Below, one piece after another: positions 61,532 through 64,000 of a stretch of 64,000 nucleotides of DNA. The translations under genes were made by a program, and so were the position numbers. This stretch comes from Flavobacteriales bacterium. GTDB lineage: Bacteria; Bacteroidota; Bacteroidia; Flavobacteriales_F; PHOS-HE28. Where the stretch lies: positions 372,001 to 436,000 of the forward strand of contig JADJKO010000003.1 of the NCBI GenBank assembly GCA_016705955.1. Reading direction: 5' to 3'. How positions within the stretch are numbered: position 1 is the first letter of the stretch; the number at the start of each line of letters is the position of its first letter. The notes under the pieces were generated by a model. That model had not been told where the DNA came from, ran no database searches, and saw only the letters and a program-made list of their open reading frames with translations.

Positions 61532-62353
61532 ATGGCACGCACATCCACTTTCATCCTAGCGGGTATCGGCATCTTCACCATGGCCTTTGCGCAGAGCGAT
61601 CGCCCGGCGGAACCCATCCCCGCAGCCAGCAACGAGGGAACCGCATTGCGGACCTTGTCGCAGGACGCTTTCCGCCCCGGCGAGAAGCTCACTTACATTG
61701 TCCACTATGGTTGGGTGAACGCCGGGGAGGCCACCGTGGAACTGAAGGAGAGCGAGAACATCATGGGCCGCAAGGTGTGGCGCGCCATCGGACGCGGCCG
61801 TAGCCTCGGCGCCTTCAACACCTTCTACAAGGTGGACGACCGTTACGAAACCTACTTCGATGCACAAGGCGTGTTCCCGTGGATGTTCATCCGTCGCGTG
61901 AGCGAAGGCGGCTACGATTTCAGCCAGGACTACATGTACAAGCAACACCGCCGCGAGGTGGTGACGCAGGAGAAGAAGACCTACGCCGTGCCGCCGAGCG
62001 TGCAGGACATGCTCAGCGCCTTCTACTACGCCCGCACCTTCGATTTCAGTCATGCGAAGCCGGGTGATGTCTTCACGATCGACTGCTTCCTGGATGACGA
62101 ACTCTGGCCTTTGCGGATGAAATTCGTCGGCAAGGAGACCATCAAGTTGCGCACCGGCAAATACAGCTGCTTGAAGTTCCAACCCGTGGTGCAGGAAGGC
62201 CGCATCTTCAAAGGCAACGACGACCTGAACGTATGGATCACCGACGACGGCAACCGGATCCCTGTGCTGGCACAAGCCAAGGTGCTGGTCGGTTCGATCA
62301 AGATGGAGATCAGCGGGTACGAAGGACTGGCACACCCGATCGCCAAGCTCTGA
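61532..62353 (+). CDS. DUF3108 domain exported protein
   Basis: A 273-aa protein with signal peptide (MARTSTFILAGIGIFTMAFAQ). The body matches DUF3108: FRPGEKLTYIVHYGWVNAGEATVEL at the start, YKVDDRYETYFDAQGVFPWMFIRRVSEGGY in the middle, and a C-terminal VWITDDGNRIPVLAQAKVLVGSIKMEI. Members are periplasmic or lipid-facing beta-rich proteins of uncertain role in envelope maintenance. The ATG at 61532 is chosen over 61523 because it leaves a cleaner signal peptide. The long open frame upstream overlaps leuS in another frame and is discarded. Confidence 0.87.
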   Translation: MARTSTFILAGIGIFTMAFAQSDRPAEPIPAASNEGTALRTLSQDAFRPGEKLTYIVHYGWVNAGEATVELKESENIMGRKVWRAIGRGRSLGAFNTFYKVDDRYETYFDAQGVFPWMFIRRVSEGGYDFSQDYMYKQHRREVVTQEKKTYAVPPSVQDMLSAFYYARTFDFSHAKPGDVFTIDCFLDDELWPLRMKFVGKETIKLRTGKYSCLKFQPVVQEGRIFKGNDDLNVWITDDGNRIPVLAQAKVLVGSIKMEISGYEGLAHPIAKL

Positions 62354-62669
62354 CCTTGTGGATGTGAAGGCGATCCGATAGCGAAGCTGTAACGCACCTG
62401 GATCCAGGAACACCGGCCGCAACATGGAAAAGGTGCTGCGGCATTAGCGTGAGTGGGATACGAAGCACCGCGCGTACATCCGCCATGGCGACACGGCTAA
62501 GAAGCCTGACGCTAGGCCGCGAAGTCGGCTACGTTGATATGGTAGGCTGGATCGTCACGCACGGCCTCCCTCAACTGCTTGCCGATGAAGGCCTCAACGC
62601 TGGCGGTGGTCGCGTGGGGCTTGTTGGGCTTGGAGACCATGGAAGAACGATAGTAGTAGCTTGTGCATC
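62354..62669. other. Intergenic stretch with a dispersed repeat (first copy)
   Basis: No convincing gene. At 62599-62633 it contains CGCTGGCGGTGGTCGCGTGG followed by GGCTTGTTGGGCTTGG, which recurs at 63289-63324 and 63751-63780. Related sequence extends some 25 bases upstream (CTGCTTGCCGATGAAGGCC). Confidence 0.6.
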
Positions 62670-63266
62670 ATGAAAGTGCTTTGGGGATCCTTGGCAGCCC
62701 TTGTCGCGTTGTGCGTGAGCTGCACGCCTCCGGCAGCAAGCCCGGAAGAACTTGCGGCCGCCTTGGGTACCGTATCGTACGACCAGGATGTAATGGCCGA
62801 CCTGTCGCGTTACGAAGCCTTGAGCAAGTTCCTACAGGCGCATATCGATACGCTCATCACCACACGCGATGCGATGCACATGGTCACTTTCGTGCAGGGC
62901 AGCCGGGATGGCCACAGAGACACCACCTATGCGGTACCGGTGGACTGTCACCTGTTCTTTGAGCAGAACGAACAGTACGACCTTCACACCGCACCAACCT
63001 TCCTCCGCAAGCAGCTCGATTCCTTGTACCATCAATTCTCCGCAAAGCGGATCAGCTCGTTCGAGGTTTGTTCGGAAGGACGGGTAGTGATCGGTATCCA
63101 CACCGATCACATTACGCAGACCCTGGAAGCGACACATGAACTTATCTGGGACCCGAATGGGCAACCGGACAGGCCCAGGACCAAAAGATATATCCTTGAT
63201 AAGGATACGCTGCTCCCTCCCGGCTGCATCTACCGCATCGGGCTGATCGAGGATCGCGGGTGGTAG
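62670..63266 (+). CDS. Hypothetical lipoprotein
   Basis: A 198-aa protein with a lipoprotein signal (LWGSLAALVALCVSC, acylated Cys 18), so it is probably anchored in the membrane. No family is recognised. It has a helical region (about 40-70) and a beta-rich remainder containing PVDCHLFFEQNEQYDL and SFEVCSEGRVVIGI. It lies between two copies of a dispersed repeat and has no operon partner. The ATG at 62670 is preferred because the alternative upstream TTG adds only three residues. Confidence 0.7.
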   Translation: MKVLWGSLAALVALCVSCTPPAASPEELAAALGTVSYDQDVMADLSRYEALSKFLQAHIDTLITTRDAMHMVTFVQGSRDGHRDTTYAVPVDCHLFFEQNEQYDLHTAPTFLRKQLDSLYHQFSAKRISSFEVCSEGRVVIGIHTDHITQTLEATHELIWDPNGQPDRPRTKRYILDKDTLLPPGCIYRIGLIEDRGW

Positions 63267-63350
63267 CCAGCTGCCGATGGCATAGACACTGGCGGTGGTC
63301 GCGTGTGGGTCTTGTTGGGCTTGGGGGCATGAGAAGAAGATGAAGTTGCA

Positions 63351-63403
63351 ACATGTATAGAAAAAGGCGCTTTTCTATACATGTTGGCGGAACATGTATA
63401 GAA
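63351..63403. repeat. Long inverted repeat plus a third half-site
   Basis: ACATGTATAGAAAA (63351-63364) and its exact complement (63371-63384) flank the six bases AGGCGC. A third half-site, AACATGTATAGAA, follows directly at 63391-63403. It is AT-rich, unlike the other palindromes in this window. Confidence 0.8.
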
Positions 63404-63594
63404 GAGTTGAAAGGGGGTGTACAACCTGTACCCACCCTTAGTCACAAAGGGGTTGGGAGAATTTGCCCCCTCATCCCGTTCCCAACTACCACCAGCCGCG
63501 ACCCATGCCTTCGGCAGGCAGGCCCGTTGGGGTCGTTCATCCGCTCGACCGCGAAGCGGTTGCAGCATGTTGCGATGCCACCCATTGTCATTAC

Positions 63595-63614
63595 GACCCG
63601 CCGTACGGCGGGTC
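63595..63614. repeat. REP-like palindrome
   Basis: A perfect 20-bp palindrome (GACCCGCCGT next to ACGGCGGGTC), the same family as those at 4372, 5166 and 5223, about 58 kb away. The base pattern after it (GCAGCCGG) also matches the 4.4-kb copy. Confidence 0.85.
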
Positions 63615-63924
63615 GCAGCCGGAGTTGGGTTCGACATTGGTTAAGCCCCGATGGAACGGCATGCTTGGATATGGCGGAACACCGTGACGGGGAATGCGCC
63701 AAGGGTGGGTTGAACAAGATAGGTGCGGCGGAACTAGCTGAAGGCCGAGACGCTGGCGGTGGTCGCGTGGGGCTTTGTTAGACCCTCTCGTGTGGGGCAA
63801 TGCAGAAACGCACTTCGCGTACGTGTTCAATCTTTGTTCCGGGCAAAGTCGTCGGACAGGATCCAAGTTGTATGTTGTGATCCTCGAACCTGACGCAAAT
63901 AATGGCAGTGCAGACCGGAAGAAC

Positions 63925-64000
63925 ATGAACGTACTCGACTCATTCGCAGGTGCTGGCGGTTTCAGCATGGGGTTCTCGATGCTGCCGCAGTATAGGGTCG
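63925..64000 (+). CDS. DNA (cytosine-5)-methyltransferase, start (cut by window end)
   Basis: The first 25 codons encode MNVLDSFAGAGGFSMGFSML. The block LDSFAGAGGFSMGF is motif I of C5 cytosine methyltransferases, which binds SAM. The rest lies beyond the window, so a catalytic PC motif cannot be checked. It may be the start of a restriction-modification system or a solitary methylase. The repeat-rich DNA upstream suggests an accessory region begins here. Confidence 0.82.
   Translation, partial: MNVLDSFAGAGGFSMGFSMLPQYRV

Larger units (their letters stand above)
63267..63924. other. Repeat-rich intergenic region
   Basis: About 660 bases without a convincing gene. It holds the second and third copies of the dispersed repeat (63289-63324, 63751-63780), a 14-bp inverted repeat at 63351-63384, a short palindrome near 63418 (GTACAACCTGTAC) and a REP-like palindrome at 63595. 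Small open frames here translate repeat sequence only. Confidence 0.65.

Noticed and set aside
63442..63968. Small ORFs in the 63.3-63.9 kb gap
   Set aside because: They translate palindromes and dispersed repeats; no recognisable protein features.

Overview
The window looks like chromosome of a high-GC member of the Bacteroidota, most likely an uncultured Flavobacteriales-type lineage. The main reasons are secreted proteins with type IX secretion (T9SS) type B tails paired with PorP/SprF membrane proteins, the order ftsX-DUF3098-uppP-truB-queA divergent from leuS, a DUF2723 membrane protein, MenB, and TAnnTTTG-like -7 promoter elements placed very close to start codons. No taxonomic search was possible, so this is inference from gene content.

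Region 1 (1-11,010) is a tyrosine-catabolism locus loaded with accessory DNA. The 3' end of homogentisate dioxygenase (hmgA) and an intact 4-hydroxyphenylpyruvate dioxygenase (hpd) are separated by an IS110-family element with a possible bridge RNA, a GHKL-ATPase/nuclease-like protein, a VapBC-type toxin-antitoxin pair and an AAA_14/DUF4143 ATPase. Past hpd, two more copies of its 3' tail (8951-9119 and 10895-10961) alternate with accessory genes: a frameshifted AlbA_2 protein, a broken second AAA_14 ATPase containing 61 consecutive G, and a pRiA4b ORF-3-like protein. REP-like palindromes are scattered here.

Region 2 (11,037-18,339) is mostly housekeeping: a class III-type PPK2, AspRS, tRNA-Gln preceded by three 104-bp tandem units that repeat its 3' end and terminator hairpin, a large DUF2723 membrane protein and a polysaccharide deacetylase.

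Region 3 (18,320-42,422, minus strand) is a 24-kb surface locus. It holds three consecutive pairs of a T9SS type B cargo and a PorP/SprF protein, then a PorE-like TPR/beta-propeller/CRD/OmpA protein. Two cargoes are giants of roughly 2,850 and 3,120 aa, one with about 31 repeats of around 80 aa and one with about 33 SprB-type repeats. Each giant is split by a single-base frameshift.

Region 4 (42,562-57,699) is core genome: tRNA-Arg, a T9SS type A-tail protein, a GT-C-like membrane protein, menB, a 47-aa conserved small protein, a CDF transporter, dnaG, a MORN-type lipoprotein, a polyprenyl synthase, rlmN, ispD, queA, truB, uppP, DUF3098 and ftsX. Intergenic imperfect palindromes with 7-9 nt internal periodicity recur between these genes.

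Region 5 (57,909-64,000) holds leuS, a DUF3108 protein, a lipoprotein, repeat-rich intergenic DNA and the start of a C5 cytosine methyltransferase. leuS is the standout. A 501-bp unit with 35-bp inverted repeats (33/35 identical), encoding a DUF559 (PD-(D/E)XK-type) domain, sits in frame inside its editing domain, so the synthetase carries a 167-residue insert. It looks like a protein-coding palindromic element that survives by keeping the host frame open.
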